From an uncultured Labedella sp. (GTDB taxonomy: Bacteria; Actinomycetota; Actinomycetes; Actinomycetales; Microbacteriaceae): a stretch of DNA of 5,147 bases. Below the pieces are notes generated by a model that searched no databases, was not told the origin of the DNA, and saw nothing but the letters and a program-made list of their open reading frames with translations. Both the position numbers and the translations under genes were made by a program. Positions 1-5,147 of the stretch are shown in pieces. Each line of letters begins with the position of its first letter. Position 1 is the stretch's first letter. Location of the stretch: NCBI GenBank assembly GCA_934636065.1, contig CAKTZW010000190.1, positions 1 through 5,147 of the forward strand. Reading direction: 5' to 3'.

Positions 1-626
1 ACACGACGATCCAGAACTGGTCGAACAACGTGTACAACCTCGTCCCGAAGCGCGCCATCGCCCAGGAGGGCGCCACCATGGAGTGGATCGACGGCAACAT
101 CGGCTCCAAGGTGACGATGAAGTACCCGTCCATCTACCTCACGGGCGAGCACGCCAAGGGCGAGACGCTCTCCGTCGCGTTCGCCGGCCCCGGTCAGCAC
201 CAGGACGCCGGAGCGAAGATGATCCACATGGCCCCGTACACGCAGTCGTCGATCGTCTCGAAGTCGATCGCGCGCGGCGGCGGTCGTGCCGGTTACCGCG
301 GCGAGGTCCGCGTGGACGCGAACGCCCACCACTCCGCCAACACGGTGCGGTGCGACGCTCTGCTCGTCGACACCATCTCCCGCAGCGACACCTATCCGGC
401 GATCGACATCCGGGTCGACGACGTGCAGCTCGGTCACGAGGCCACGGTCTCGCGGGTCAGCGAGGAGCAGCTGTTCTATCTCATGTCGCGCGGCATGCCG
501 GAGGACGAGGCGATGGCCATGATCGTGCGCGGCTTCATCGAGCCGATCGCGCGGGAGTTGCCGATGGAGTACGCGCTCGAACTCAACAAGCTCATCGAAA
601 TGGGCATGGAAGGATCCGTCGGCTAG
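1..626 (+). CDS. sufB: SufB, Fe-S cluster assembly scaffold subunit (C-terminal part, 5' truncated)
   Basis: SufB is the core scaffold subunit of the cytoplasmic SufBCD complex, where Fe-S clusters are assembled before transfer to apo-proteins. The gene enters from the left edge. Reading from base 3 gives 207 residues up to TAG at 624-626, against roughly 470 for a full SufB, so this is the C-terminal half. Visible SufB hallmarks are the opening [35 protein letters not shown], the RCDALLV motif with Cys codon 351-353, a [21 protein letters not shown] block (His and Glu codons 435-440), and the ending [22 protein letters not shown]. By recalled spacing, the Cys matches E. coli SufB Cys405 (29 residues before the Glu matching Glu434), a residue needed for cluster assembly. 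It is the only cysteine in the visible part. The position matching E. coli Glu432 is Gly here, which I recall as normal in actinobacteria. No intein is seen in this half. The stop codon abuts the sufD ATG. Confidence 0.97.
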   Translation, partial: TTIQNWSNNVYNLVPKRAIAQEGATMEWIDGNIGSKVTMKYPSIYLTGEHAKGETLSVAFAGPGQHQDAGAKMIHMAPYTQSSIVSKSIARGGGRAGYRGEVRVDANAHHSANTVRCDALLVDTISRSDTYPAIDIRVDDVQLGHEATVSRVSEEQLFYLMSRGMPEDEAMAMIVRGFIEPIARELPMEYALELNKLIEMGMEGSVG

Positions 627-1739
627 ATGACGACTGCAGTGCCGGCTGGGGCGCCCAGCCAGACCCTCGAGACCACCGGACAGCACGGCTTCCGCGCGCA
701 CAGCGACGGCGCGGGGAGCTTCGTGCCCGTCCAGACCCGCTCCGAGCGCTTCACCTCGACGAACGTCGCCGACTTCGACGCCGTGACGGGACGCGAGCAG
801 TCCTGGAAGCTCACTCCGGTCGCCCGCGTCAGCGAGCTCATCGACGGCGACCTCGACGGCTCGGCCTATCGGGTGGACGCCGACGCGGTCGACGGTGTGG
901 CCGTGACCTGGGCGGATGCCGCCCGCGTCGAGCGCGGCGTGGCCGGCGCCCCGGAGGAGCGTGCGGCCGCCAACGCGTGGACGCAGACCCGTGAGGTCCT
1001 CCGCATCGATGTGTCGGGCGAGGAGCGCAAGCGCGCGACGGTCCGTCGGTCCGGCCTCGGCACGACGCCGCGCGCCGCGCACACCGTCATCACCGCAGCG
1101 CCGTTCAGCCGCGGGCTCGTCATCCTCGACAGCGCGGGGCAGGCCAAGCTCACGGAGAACGTCGAGATCGCCGTGGGCGACGGGGCGGACCTGACCGTCG
1201 TGAGCGTGCAGGGCTGGGAGGATGACGCTCTCCACCTCGCCGCCCACTTCGCGACGGTCGGCCGAGACGCGAAGCTCAAGCACGTGGTGGTGTCGCTCGG
1301 CGGCTCGGTCGTCCGGGTGAACCCCTCGACTCTCCTGGGGGCGGAGGGCGGCGACGTCGAGTCGCTCGGTCTCTACTTCTCCGACGCGGGCCAGCACCTC
1401 GAGCAGCAGGTCTACGTCAACCACGACGCGCCGCACACGAAGAGCCGCGTCACCTACAAGGGCGCGCTCCAGGGCGAGGGCGCGCGGTCGGTGTGGATCG
1501 GCGACGTGCTCATCGGCCAGAAGGCCACGGGCACCGACAGCTACGAGCAGAACCGCAACCTCGTCCTCACCGACGGGACCCGCGCCGACTCGATCCCGAA
1601 CCTCGAGATCGAGACGGGCGACATCGCGGGCGCCGGGCACGCGAGTGCGACCGGTCGCTTCGACGACGAGCAGCTCTTCTATCTCCAGGCTCGCGGTATC
1701 GGCGAGGAGGAGGCGCGGCGGCTCGTCGTGCGCGGATTC
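462..1739 (+). repeat. Paralogous C-terminal block shared by sufB (462-536) and sufD (1665-1739)
   Basis: The two stretches encode [17 protein letters not shown]...VRGF in SufB and DEQLFYLQARGIGEEEA...VRGF in SufD, each 25 codons long without gaps. The DNA is also visibly alike (CAGCTGTTCTATCTC and CAGCTCTTCTATCTC). This reflects the old duplication that gave SufB and SufD and is not a mobile or recent repeat. Confidence 0.85.
608..614 (+). promoter_or_regulatory. Shine-Dalgarno sequence for sufD inside the end of sufB
   Basis: The sequence GGAAGGA lies in the last codons of sufB, 12 nt before the sufD ATG at 627. The spacing is rather long, but it is the only purine-rich ribosome-binding match near this start. 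With the adjoining stop and start (TAG then ATG), it suggests that ribosomes finishing sufB help start sufD. Confidence 0.5.
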
Positions 1740-1847
1740 CTCACCGAGATCGTGCAGCAGATCGGCGACCCCGAACTCCAGGAGCGCCTCGACGCCGCCA
1801 TCGAGGCGGAGCTCGCGGGCACCACGCTCTCGGCGGGTGAGCGCTGA
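627..1847 (+). CDS. sufD: SufD, Fe-S cluster assembly scaffold subunit
   Basis: SufD is the paralogue of SufB that pairs with it in the cytoplasmic SufBC2D complex; cluster assembly is thought to occur at the SufB-SufD interface. The 406-residue product has the SufD layout: a variable N-terminus (GFRAHSDGAGSFVPVQTRSERFTSTNVADF), a beta-helix core (about residues 130-330), and a SufB/SufD C-terminal domain with GDIAGAGHASATGRFDDEQL and ARGIGEEEARRLVVRGFLTEI. His338 (codon 1638-1640), in GHASATG, matches the histidine known to be essential in E. coli SufD (His360). The protein contains no cysteine at all. The C-terminal block (residues 347-371) closely resembles the end of SufB, as expected for paralogues. 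ATG at 627 directly follows the sufB stop. An in-frame upstream extension is excluded because sufB occupies that DNA in the same frame and ends in TAG. Confidence 0.96.
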   Translation: MTTAVPAGAPSQTLETTGQHGFRAHSDGAGSFVPVQTRSERFTSTNVADFDAVTGREQSWKLTPVARVSELIDGDLDGSAYRVDADAVDGVAVTWADAARVERGVAGAPEERAAANAWTQTREVLRIDVSGEERKRATVRRSGLGTTPRAAHTVITAAPFSRGLVILDSAGQAKLTENVEIAVGDGADLTVVSVQGWEDDALHLAAHFATVGRDAKLKHVVVSLGGSVVRVNPSTLLGAEGGDVESLGLYFSDAGQHLEQQVYVNHDAPHTKSRVTYKGALQGEGARSVWIGDVLIGQKATGTDSYEQNRNLVLTDGTRADSIPNLEIETGDIAGAGHASATGRFDDEQLFYLQARGIGEEEARRLVVRGFLTEIVQQIGDPELQERLDAAIEAELAGTTLSAGER

Positions 1848-1849
1848 CC

Positions 1850-2173
1850 GTGCAGGAGAGAGTCTGTCCCGTCGCCGACCTCGCCCCGAACCAGGCGCGA
1901 CGCGTCGTGGTGGGCGGCGCGCCGATCGCGCTCGTGCTCGACGGCGACGGTGAGATCCACGCGATCGGCGACACGTGCACCCACGGCGACATCTCGCTGT
2001 CCGAGGGCTTCGTCGAGGATTCGACCCTCGAGTGCTGGGCGCACGGCTCGAAGTTCGAGCTCACCACGGGGAAGCCGCTGACGCTGCCCGCCTACGAACC
2101 CGTCCCCGTCTACGAGGTCGAACTCCGCGACGGCGACATCTACATCGACCCGACCGTAACGAAAGTGATCTAG
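1850..2173 (+). CDS. Rieske-type [2Fe-2S] ferredoxin in the SUF operon
   Basis: This is a small soluble Rieske protein of 107 residues, similar in size to the ferredoxin subunits of bacterial non-heme-iron oxygenases (BphF/NirD-like) and often annotated that way. The cluster ligands are clear: Cys43-Thr-His45-Gly and Cys62-Trp-Ala-His65-Gly, with 16 residues between the pairs. The C-terminal strand PVPVYEVELRDGDIYID (about residues 84-100) is typical of these domains. There is no signal peptide or membrane segment, so it is cytoplasmic. The GTG start at 1850 follows the sufD stop by 2 nt with only a weak Shine-Dalgarno match (the GGCGGGTGAG region near 1832-1841). No oxygenase gene is nearby, and the gene sits between sufD and sufC. 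A role in Fe-S assembly, for example as electron donor, or as a client needing fresh clusters, is inference; a classical dioxygenase role is unlikely here. A Rieske gene at this position is known in other actinobacterial suf operons such as Streptomyces. Confidence 0.93.
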   Translation: MQERVCPVADLAPNQARRVVVGGAPIALVLDGDGEIHAIGDTCTHGDISLSEGFVEDSTLECWAHGSKFELTTGKPLTLPAYEPVPVYEVELRDGDIYIDPTVTKVI

Positions 2174-2177
2174 CGCC

Positions 2178-2942
2178 ATGGCTGTACTCGAAATCCGCGA
2201 CCTGCACGTCAGTGTCGAGACCGACCAGGGGACCAAGCCCATCCTCAAGGGCGTCGACCTCACGATCCGCGAGGGCGAGACGCACGCGATCATGGGGCCG
2301 AACGGTTCCGGGAAGTCGACCCTCGCCTACACGATCGCCGGGCACCCGAAGTACACCGTCGAGTCGGGCAGCATCACGCTCGACGGCGAGGACGTCCTCG
2401 CGATGAGCGTCGACGAGCGCGCGCGGGCCGGACTCTTCCTCGCGATGCAGTACCCCGTGGAGATCCCGGGTGTGACGGTCACGAACTTCCTCCGCACGGC
2501 CAAGACCGCCGTCGACGGCGAGGCACCCTCGGTGCGCGGCTGGATCAAGGACGTGCGCGAGTCGATGGGCAACCTGCGCATGGACCCGTCGTTCGCCGAG
2601 CGCAACGTCAACGAGGGTTTCTCCGGCGGAGAGAAGAAGCGCCACGAGATCCTCCAGCTCGAGCTCCTCAAGCCGACCTTCGCCGTGCTCGACGAGACGG
2701 ACTCCGGTCTCGACGTCGACGCGCTCAAGATCGTGTCGGAGGGCGTCAACCGCGCCAAGGCCAACACGGGACTCGGCGTCCTGCTGATCACGCACTACAC
2801 GCGCATCCTCCGCTACATCAAGCCGGACTTCGTGCACGTTTTCGTCGCGGGCAAGGTCGCCGAGCAGGGCGGACCCGAGCTCGCCGAGCGCCTCGAGGAC
2901 GAGGGCTACGATCGCTATCTCTCCGACGCTCCCGTAGCATAA
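2178..2942 (+). CDS. sufC: SufC, ATPase of the SufBCD Fe-S assembly complex
   Basis: SufC is a soluble ABC-type ATPase that binds SufB and SufD and drives the conformational change needed for cluster assembly. It is not a transporter subunit. The 254-residue length is normal. Motifs in order are: Walker A GPNGSGKS (residues 40-47), Q-loop Gln91 in LAMQYPVEIPG, signature FSGGEKKR (148-155), Walker B FAVLDE (168-173), D-loop GLD (177-179), and switch His206 in LLITHYTRIL. The run LDETDSGLDVDALKIVSEGVN and the charged signature GGEKKRHE are SufC-specific and separate it from import or export ATPases. ATG at 2178 is 4 nt after the Rieske stop. MAVLEIRDLHVSVE is the standard SufC beginning, which supports this start although only a weak GAAAG (2161-2165) lies upstream. 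Translation is probably coupled to the gene before it. Confidence 0.98.
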   Translation: MAVLEIRDLHVSVETDQGTKPILKGVDLTIREGETHAIMGPNGSGKSTLAYTIAGHPKYTVESGSITLDGEDVLAMSVDERARAGLFLAMQYPVEIPGVTVTNFLRTAKTAVDGEAPSVRGWIKDVRESMGNLRMDPSFAERNVNEGFSGGEKKRHEILQLELLKPTFAVLDETDSGLDVDALKIVSEGVNRAKANTGLGVLLITHYTRILRYIKPDFVHVFVAGKVAEQGGPELAERLEDEGYDRYLSDAPVA

Positions 2943-2946
2943 CGAC

Positions 2947-3276
2947 ATGGTAACGACGCTCGCCCCCGACAAGTTCGATCAGGTCGAGGAAGCCCTCAAA
3001 GACGTCATGGATCCCGAACTCGGGATCAACGTCGTCGATCTGGGACTCATCTACGACCTCGCGTGGGACGAGGACAACAACGCCCTCGTCATCCACATGA
3101 CGCTCACCTCCGCTGGATGCCCGCTCACGGACGTGCTCGAGGAGCAGACGGCCGAGGCGCTCGACGGCATCGTCGAGGCCTTCCGCATCAACTGGGTCTG
3201 GATGCCGCCGTGGGGCCCCGAGCGGATCACCGACGACGGGCGCGACATGATGCGTGCGCTCGGCTTCGCCATCTGA
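2947..3276 (+). CDS. sufT: SufT-like metal-sulfur cluster assembly factor (DUF59/MIP18 family)
   Basis: This 109-residue protein is essentially a single MIP18/DUF59 domain. Family members act in maturation of Fe-S proteins, helping late cluster assembly or transfer (bacterial SufT, eukaryotic CIA2/FAM96). Visible family features are DPELGINVVDLGLIYDLAW (about residues 22-40), the TSAGCPL motif with the conserved reactive Cys58, and the C-terminal PPWGPERITDDGRDMMRALGF. The ATG at 2947 comes 4 nt after the sufC stop and no clear Shine-Dalgarno is visible, so coupled translation is likely. It is the last gene of the packed operon and is followed by a strong hairpin. In mycobacteria and Streptomyces the equivalent gene follows sufS and sufU; here it follows sufC directly. 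The DUF59 family assignment is secure. The symbol sufT and the exact role rest on family and context. Confidence 0.93.
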   Translation: MVTTLAPDKFDQVEEALKDVMDPELGINVVDLGLIYDLAWDEDNNALVIHMTLTSAGCPLTDVLEEQTAEALDGIVEAFRINWVWMPPWGPERITDDGRDMMRALGFAI

Positions 3277-3287
3277 CCGACGCCATC

Positions 3288-3313
3288 GGCCGACCGGTTC
3301 GCACCGGTCGGCC
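3288..3313 (+). terminator. Probable terminator hairpin after the SUF operon
   Basis: The gap holds a perfect inverted repeat: GGCCGACCGGT (3288-3298), a 4-nt loop TCGC, and ACCGGTCGGCC (3303-3313). It starts 11 nt after the DUF59 stop and lies before the Shine-Dalgarno of the next gene. The tail (TCGCCGTTTCC) has only three Ts in a row, so it is not a classic intrinsic terminator, but actinobacterial terminators often lack a T-tract. Its symmetry also allows a palindromic protein-binding site or an RNA stabiliser. A terminator is the best-supported reading. Confidence 0.65.
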
Positions 3314-3324
3314 TCGCCGTTTCC

Positions 3325-3330
3325 GGAGGA
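3325..3330 (+). promoter_or_regulatory. Strong Shine-Dalgarno that sets the GTG start of the MalY-like gene
   Basis: GGAGGA lies 4 nt before GTG at 3335 and is the best ribosome-binding match in the window. It decides the start. An ATG in the same frame at 3254 lies inside the upstream DUF59 gene, and the peptide it would add (MRSASPSDRRHRPTG...) is low in family similarity and is encoded across the terminator hairpin. Confidence 0.8.
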
Positions 3331-3334
3331 CAGC

Positions 3335-4495
3335 GTGAACGAACTCGCCGCCGCACCGCTCGACGTCCTGCGCTCCCGCACGAGCGAGAAGTGGCGGGAG
3401 TACCCGGACGACGTGATCCCGATGTTCGTCGCGGAGTCGGACTTCCCGCTCGCCGAGCCAATCGCCGCGGCGCTGCACGCGGCCGTCGACCGCGGAGACA
3501 CGGGATACGTCGCCTCGCAGACCGAGCTGCCGCGCGTGTTCGCCGCCTTCGCCGAGCGTCACTGGGGATGGTCCCTCGACTCGGTCCACGTGCAGACGAC
3601 GGCGGACGTGAGCATGGGCATCGTGGAGATCCTCCGGCGCATCGACGTGGGGACGGGTCTCGTGATCACCCCTCCCGTCTACCCGCCTTTCTACCAACTC
3701 GCCGACGAGGCGGGGGTCCCGGTCGTCCAGGTTCCGGTATCCGACGACGGGGTCCTCGACCTCGGCGGGATCGAGGCGGCCTTCGCCGGTGGCGCGCGAG
3801 CGGTCATGCTCTGCAACCCGCACAACCCGCTGGGCCATCCCCACGACCGCGCGTCGTTGTCGGCCCTCGCCGAACTCGCCGACCGCTTCGGAGCGACGGT
3901 CGTGAGCGACGAGATCCACGCGCCCCTGACCCACGGCGACGCCCGGTTCACGCCGTGGTTGTCCGTCTCCGAGGCCTCTCGACGCGTCGGTTTCGCGTTG
4001 CAGTCGGCGAGCAAGGCGTGGAACATCGCCGGCTTGAAGTGCGCGATGATGATCGCCGACCACCCGGACCGGATAGCCTTCCTGCGCGCGCTGCCCGACG
4101 AGGTCTCCTGGCGCACGGGGCAGTTCGGCGTGATCGCGAGCATCGCGGCATACGGCGAGTGCGACGACTGGCTCGCTCGTGCCCTCCTCACGATCGAGCG
4201 CAACCGGCGCACCCTCGTCCGCCGACTGGGGACGGAGCTCCCGTCCGTCGGCATCGTGGAGCCGCGTGCGGGTTACCTGGCATGGGTTGACCTGCGGTCC
4301 GTCGGCTGGGGCGACGACCCGGCATCGGTCATCCTCGAGCGGGCGCGGGTCGCTCTGCGTCCCGGTCTGGGCTTCGGACCGGGCGGAGAGGGCCGCGTGC
4401 GGGTGAATCTCGGGTGCGATCCGGCGCTGCTCGAGGAGGCGCTCGACCGGATCGTGGCCGCCGTTCGCGCCGATGGTGCCGATTCCACGCCCTAG
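3335..4495 (+). CDS. MalY/PatB-type PLP-dependent C-S lyase / aminotransferase
   Basis: This is a fold-type I PLP enzyme of the aminotransferase class I/II superfamily, 386 residues from the GTG start. The N-terminal VIPMFVAESDFPLAEPI and the GDTGY turn (about residues 54-58) match the MalY/PatB group, whose members cleave cystathionine or cysteine to pyruvate, ammonia and a thiol. Catalytic features are visible: CNPHNPLG (160-167, Asn164 near the cofactor), SDEIHAPL with Asp192 for the pyridine nitrogen, SASKAWNIAG with Lys227 as the Schiff-base lysine, and RVRVNLGCD with Arg356 to bind the substrate carboxylate. It is cytoplasmic, with no signal peptide. It follows the SUF operon after a hairpin and has its own strong Shine-Dalgarno, so it may be separately transcribed. 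It is not the missing SufS: it has none of the desulfurase active-site Cys loop. The exact substrate (cystathionine beta-lyase or another C-S lyase or aminotransferase) cannot be fixed from sequence alone. Confidence 0.9.
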   Translation: MNELAAAPLDVLRSRTSEKWREYPDDVIPMFVAESDFPLAEPIAAALHAAVDRGDTGYVASQTELPRVFAAFAERHWGWSLDSVHVQTTADVSMGIVEILRRIDVGTGLVITPPVYPPFYQLADEAGVPVVQVPVSDDGVLDLGGIEAAFAGGARAVMLCNPHNPLGHPHDRASLSALAELADRFGATVVSDEIHAPLTHGDARFTPWLSVSEASRRVGFALQSASKAWNIAGLKCAMMIADHPDRIAFLRALPDEVSWRTGQFGVIASIAAYGECDDWLARALLTIERNRRTLVRRLGTELPSVGIVEPRAGYLAWVDLRSVGWGDDPASVILERARVALRPGLGFGPGGEGRVRVNLGCDPALLEEALDRIVAAVRADGADSTP

Positions 4496-4499
4496 ACTG

Positions 4500-4513
4500 G
4501 GGGGCTGACCCCC
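4500..4513 (+). terminator. Short G/C hairpin just after the MalY-like gene
   Basis: GGGGG (4500-4504), loop CTGA and CCCCC (4509-4513) form a 5-bp stem starting 4 nt after the stop codon; G4499 and T4514 could add a wobble pair. The next bases are TCTCCACC, without a T-tract. It may be a weak terminator of the upstream gene. The stem is short, so chance is possible. Confidence 0.4.
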
Positions 4514-4536
4514 TCTCCACCACACCGTCCTGCAAC

Positions 4537-4554
4537 GGCGCGCGAGCGCGCGCC
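4537..4554 (+). other. GC hairpin in the leader of the ABC-F gene
   Basis: GGCGCGC (4537-4543), loop GAGC and GCGCGCC (4548-4554) form a perfect 7-bp stem ending 21 nt before the GTG start of the ABC-F gene. It could act with the preceding hairpin as part of the terminator region, or be a 5' leader structure affecting the downstream gene. No leader peptide or clear promoter was recognised in the 80-nt gap. Alternating GC runs form such stems easily in GC-rich DNA, so its function is uncertain. Confidence 0.35.
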
Positions 4555-4575
4555 CGGACGAGAAACGGACACACC

Positions 4576-5147
4576 GTGCTGAGCGTTCACGACCTCGAGA
4601 TCCGCGTGGGAGCGCGCGTCCTCATGGAGGGCGTCGACTTCCGGGTGGCCGACGGAGACAAGATCGGCCTGGTGGGGCGGAACGGTGCCGGGAAGACGAC
4701 CCTCACGAAGGTCCTCTCGGGCGAGCTCCTGCCGAACGCCGGATCGGTGGAGCTGAGCGGCGAGCTCGGCTACCTCCCGCAGGACCCGCGGTCCGGCGAC
4801 CCGGACGAGCTCGCGCGGACGCGCATCCTCAACGCGCGCGGCCTCGGGAGCATCGTCCTCGGCATGCAGGAGGCGACGCTCGAGATGGCGTCGACCGACC
4901 CGGGCGTGAGCGAGGCCGCGATGAAGCGCTACGGCAACCTCGAGGAGCGGTTCCACATGCTCGGCGGCTACTCCGCCGAGGCCGAGGCCGCGTCGATCGC
5001 GAGCAACCTCAACCTGCCGGACCGCATCCTCGACCAGCAGCTCAAGACGCTCTCCGGCGGCCAGCGCCGCCGCATCGAGCTCGCGCGCATCCTGTTCTCC
5101 GATGCGCGAACGATGATCCTCGACGAGCCGACGAACCACCTCGATGC
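4576..5147 (+). CDS. ABC-F family ATPase (N-terminal part, 3' truncated)
   Basis: ABC-F proteins are soluble tandem ATPases that bind the ribosome and modulate translation or protect it from antibiotics. They have no membrane domain. The window holds 190 complete codons of the first ATPase domain before the right edge; full proteins run to roughly 530-600 residues. Motifs are: Walker A GRNGAGKT (34-41), Q-loop Gln69 in YLPQDP, signature LSGGQRRR (159-166), Walker B MILDE (180-184), and the ABC-F-typical PTNHLD (185-190). The beginning MLSVHDLEIRVGARVLMEGV matches a common actinobacterial ABC-F type and supports GTG at 4576 as start; a weak GGA (4567-4569) lies 6 nt upstream. It does not resemble EttA, whose N-terminus differs. 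It looks closest to the mycobacterial Rv1473 type, from memory. The linker and second domain, which would help define the subfamily, lie outside the window, so resistance should not be assumed. Confidence 0.93.
   Translation, partial: MLSVHDLEIRVGARVLMEGVDFRVADGDKIGLVGRNGAGKTTLTKVLSGELLPNAGSVELSGELGYLPQDPRSGDPDELARTRILNARGLGSIVLGMQEATLEMASTDPGVSEAAMKRYGNLEERFHMLGGYSAEAEAASIASNLNLPDRILDQQLKTLSGGQRRRIELARILFSDARTMILDEPTNHLD

Noticed and set aside
1..626. A SufB intein, as found in some mycobacteria
   Set aside because: The visible SufB sequence is collinear with normal SufB and shows no intein block or splice junction. The upstream half is outside the window and cannot be judged.
83..994. A + strand open frame of 303 codons crossing the sufB/sufD junction
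   Set aside because: It is out of frame with both SufB and SufD, is extremely Arg-rich, and has no domain. SufB and SufD fully explain this DNA.
2178..2942. SufC as an ABC transporter ATPase
   Set aside because: There is no permease or binding-protein gene nearby, and the LDETDSGLDVDAL and FSGGEKKR motifs plus the operon context identify SufC.
2061..2972. A long antisense open frame (303 codons) opposite sufC
   Set aside because: The + strand carries SufC with every ABC motif. The antisense product is low-complexity with no known motif, so it is a GC-bias shadow.
3254..3334. Upstream ATG extension of the MalY-like protein
   Set aside because: It would start inside the DUF59 gene and run through the hairpin, while the GTG at 3335 has GGAGGA at good spacing and begins where family similarity begins.
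3335..4495. The PLP enzyme as the missing cysteine desulfurase SufS
   Set aside because: It has MalY/PatB class I/II motifs (NPHNPLG, SDEIHAPL, SASKAWNIAG) and lacks the class V desulfurase histidine and active-site cysteine loop.
3227..4525. A long antisense open frame (432 codons) opposite the MalY-like gene
   Set aside because: It mirrors the complete PLP enzyme gene, its product is Arg/Asp/Gly/His-rich with no recognisable domain, and long antisense frames are expected in GC-rich coding DNA.

Overview
The window is GC-rich chromosomal DNA with strong GC bias at third codon positions and GTG starts. This points to a high-GC actinobacterium. Gene order and protein style (SufB ending in [20 protein letters not shown], a Rieske protein between sufD and sufC, a DUF59 protein after sufC, an ABC-F gene nearby) fit Actinomycetota and suggest Microbacteriaceae. 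The family placement is inference from memory, not a database result. All supported genes are on the + strand.

Region 1 (1-3276) is most of a SUF iron-sulfur cluster assembly operon: the C-terminal part of SufB (the gene enters from the left edge), SufD, a small Rieske [2Fe-2S] protein, the SufC ATPase, and a SufT/MIP18-type (DUF59) maturation factor. The four gene junctions have gaps of 0, 2, 4 and 4 nt, so the genes are almost certainly co-transcribed and probably translationally coupled. SufB, SufC and SufD would form the SufBCD scaffold on which clusters are built using SufC ATP hydrolysis. The DUF59 protein would help deliver or mature clusters. The Rieske protein may supply electrons or be a client. 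No cysteine desulfurase (SufS) or SufU gene lies between sufC and the DUF59 gene, where many actinobacteria carry them, so the sulfur donor must be encoded outside this window.

Region 2 (3277-3334) is a short gap with a perfect 11-bp inverted repeat, probably the operon terminator, followed by a strong Shine-Dalgarno sequence.

Region 3 (3335-4495) is a fold-type I PLP enzyme of the MalY/PatB group (cystathionine beta-lyase-like C-S lyase or aminotransferase), probably its own transcription unit.

Region 4 (4496-4575) is an 80-nt gap with two compact GC hairpins. It leads into region 5 (4576-5147), the first 190 codons of an ABC-F ATPase, a soluble ribosome-associated family, cut by the right edge.

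I found no RNA genes, mobile elements, CRISPR arrays, attachment sites or origins. The window reads as ordinary housekeeping sequence. The observations worth a second look are modest: the compact SUF operon without desulfurase, the embedded Rieske protein, the cysteine-free SufD, and the hairpins.
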